From Iningainema tapete BLCC-T55 (GTDB lineage: Bacteria; Cyanobacteriota; Cyanobacteriia; Cyanobacteriales; Nostocaceae), in assembly GCF_014698965.1 (NCBI RefSeq), contig NZ_JACXAE010000072.1, forward strand, positions 124,001-188,000: 64,000 nt of DNA. The letters are read 5' to 3'. The notes under the pieces are model-generated. The model made no database searches. It was not told the DNA's origin and saw only the letters and a list, made by a program, of their open reading frames with translations. Each line of letters starts with the position of its first letter. Position 1 is the stretch's first letter. Shown here one piece after another: positions 63,962 to 64,000 of the stretch. Position numbers and translations under genes: made by a program.

Positions 63962-64000
63962 ATGGCGGAAGCAGGTAGAATTAGAGTTGCTAAAGATAAG
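63962..64000 (+). CDS. 5' end of a gene cut by the window edge (possibly a Dnd-associated component)
   Basis: ATG 63962 opens a frame reading MAEAGRIRVAKDK. The segment IRVAKDK resembles the start of small Dnd-system-associated proteins, and context after DndD favours that. Thirteen residues are too few to assign it. Confidence 0.4.
   Translation, partial: MAEAGRIRVAKDK

Overview
The window is chromosomal DNA from a filamentous, almost certainly heterocyst-forming cyanobacterium (Nostocales-like). Supporting signs are the phycobilin reductase pcyA, a devB-devC-devA glycolipid exporter operon behind a textbook NtcA promoter, a Mo-dependent nitrogenase C-terminal-domain protein, a cyanobacterial LexA box, many GCGATCGC (HIP1) octamers, and cyanobacteria-restricted families (DUF3531, DUF2358, GH57 branching enzyme, ethylene-receptor kinase). 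The dnaA-dnaN interval at 51.3-51.7 kb carries an array of DnaA boxes, so the window probably spans the replication origin.

Layout. 0-7 kb: S1-domain RNA-binding protein, a Ser/Thr kinase, a divergent MotA/MotB-like pair resembling ZorA/ZorB, an antitoxin with a beheaded toxin, and an M4 metalloprotease split by an in-frame stop. 7-10.2 kb: one 1065-residue protein of unknown function. 10-25 kb: mostly core genes (malic enzyme, creatininase family, double beta-helix exported protein, ethylene-receptor-like kinase, GH16 hydrolase, mfd, CorC family) plus a frameshifted Panacea antitoxin. 25-29 kb: devBCA. 29-34.4 kb: pcyA, an ABC ATPase, small conserved genes, GH57.

34.4-42.7 kb is a compact, apparently undescribed biosynthetic cluster. 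It holds a one-module NRPS (C-lobe of a condensation domain, then A, T and TE; the pocket residues read as a glycine code), a BT1-type transporter, a TauD/TfdA-like Fe(II)/2OG oxygenase, an EamA exporter and an O-methyltransferase. The block containing GH57 plus this cluster is bounded by direct repeats of the GH57 promoter/start region. The right-hand copy is a decayed fossil.

42.9-55 kb: housekeeping genes (glk, YebC, DhaK/DhaL, def, HtrA, dnaA, oriC, dnaN, ArsA-like ATPase). 55.2-57.6 kb is a decaying defence/toxin-antitoxin patch next to tRNA-Thr(UGU): a PIN toxin pair, a PLD/SNF2 helicase remnant, and HigA with a beheaded HigB. After argF and lexA, 59.7-64 kb starts a DNA-phosphorothioation-type (Dnd) defence locus: helicase, 57-aa linker protein, DndD, and the first codons of a further gene cut off by the window edge.

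At least eleven copies of a 28-31 bp palindrome (outer arm GTAGAGACG, variable but self-complementary centre) are scattered between genes and have been captured into the 3' ends of several coding regions.
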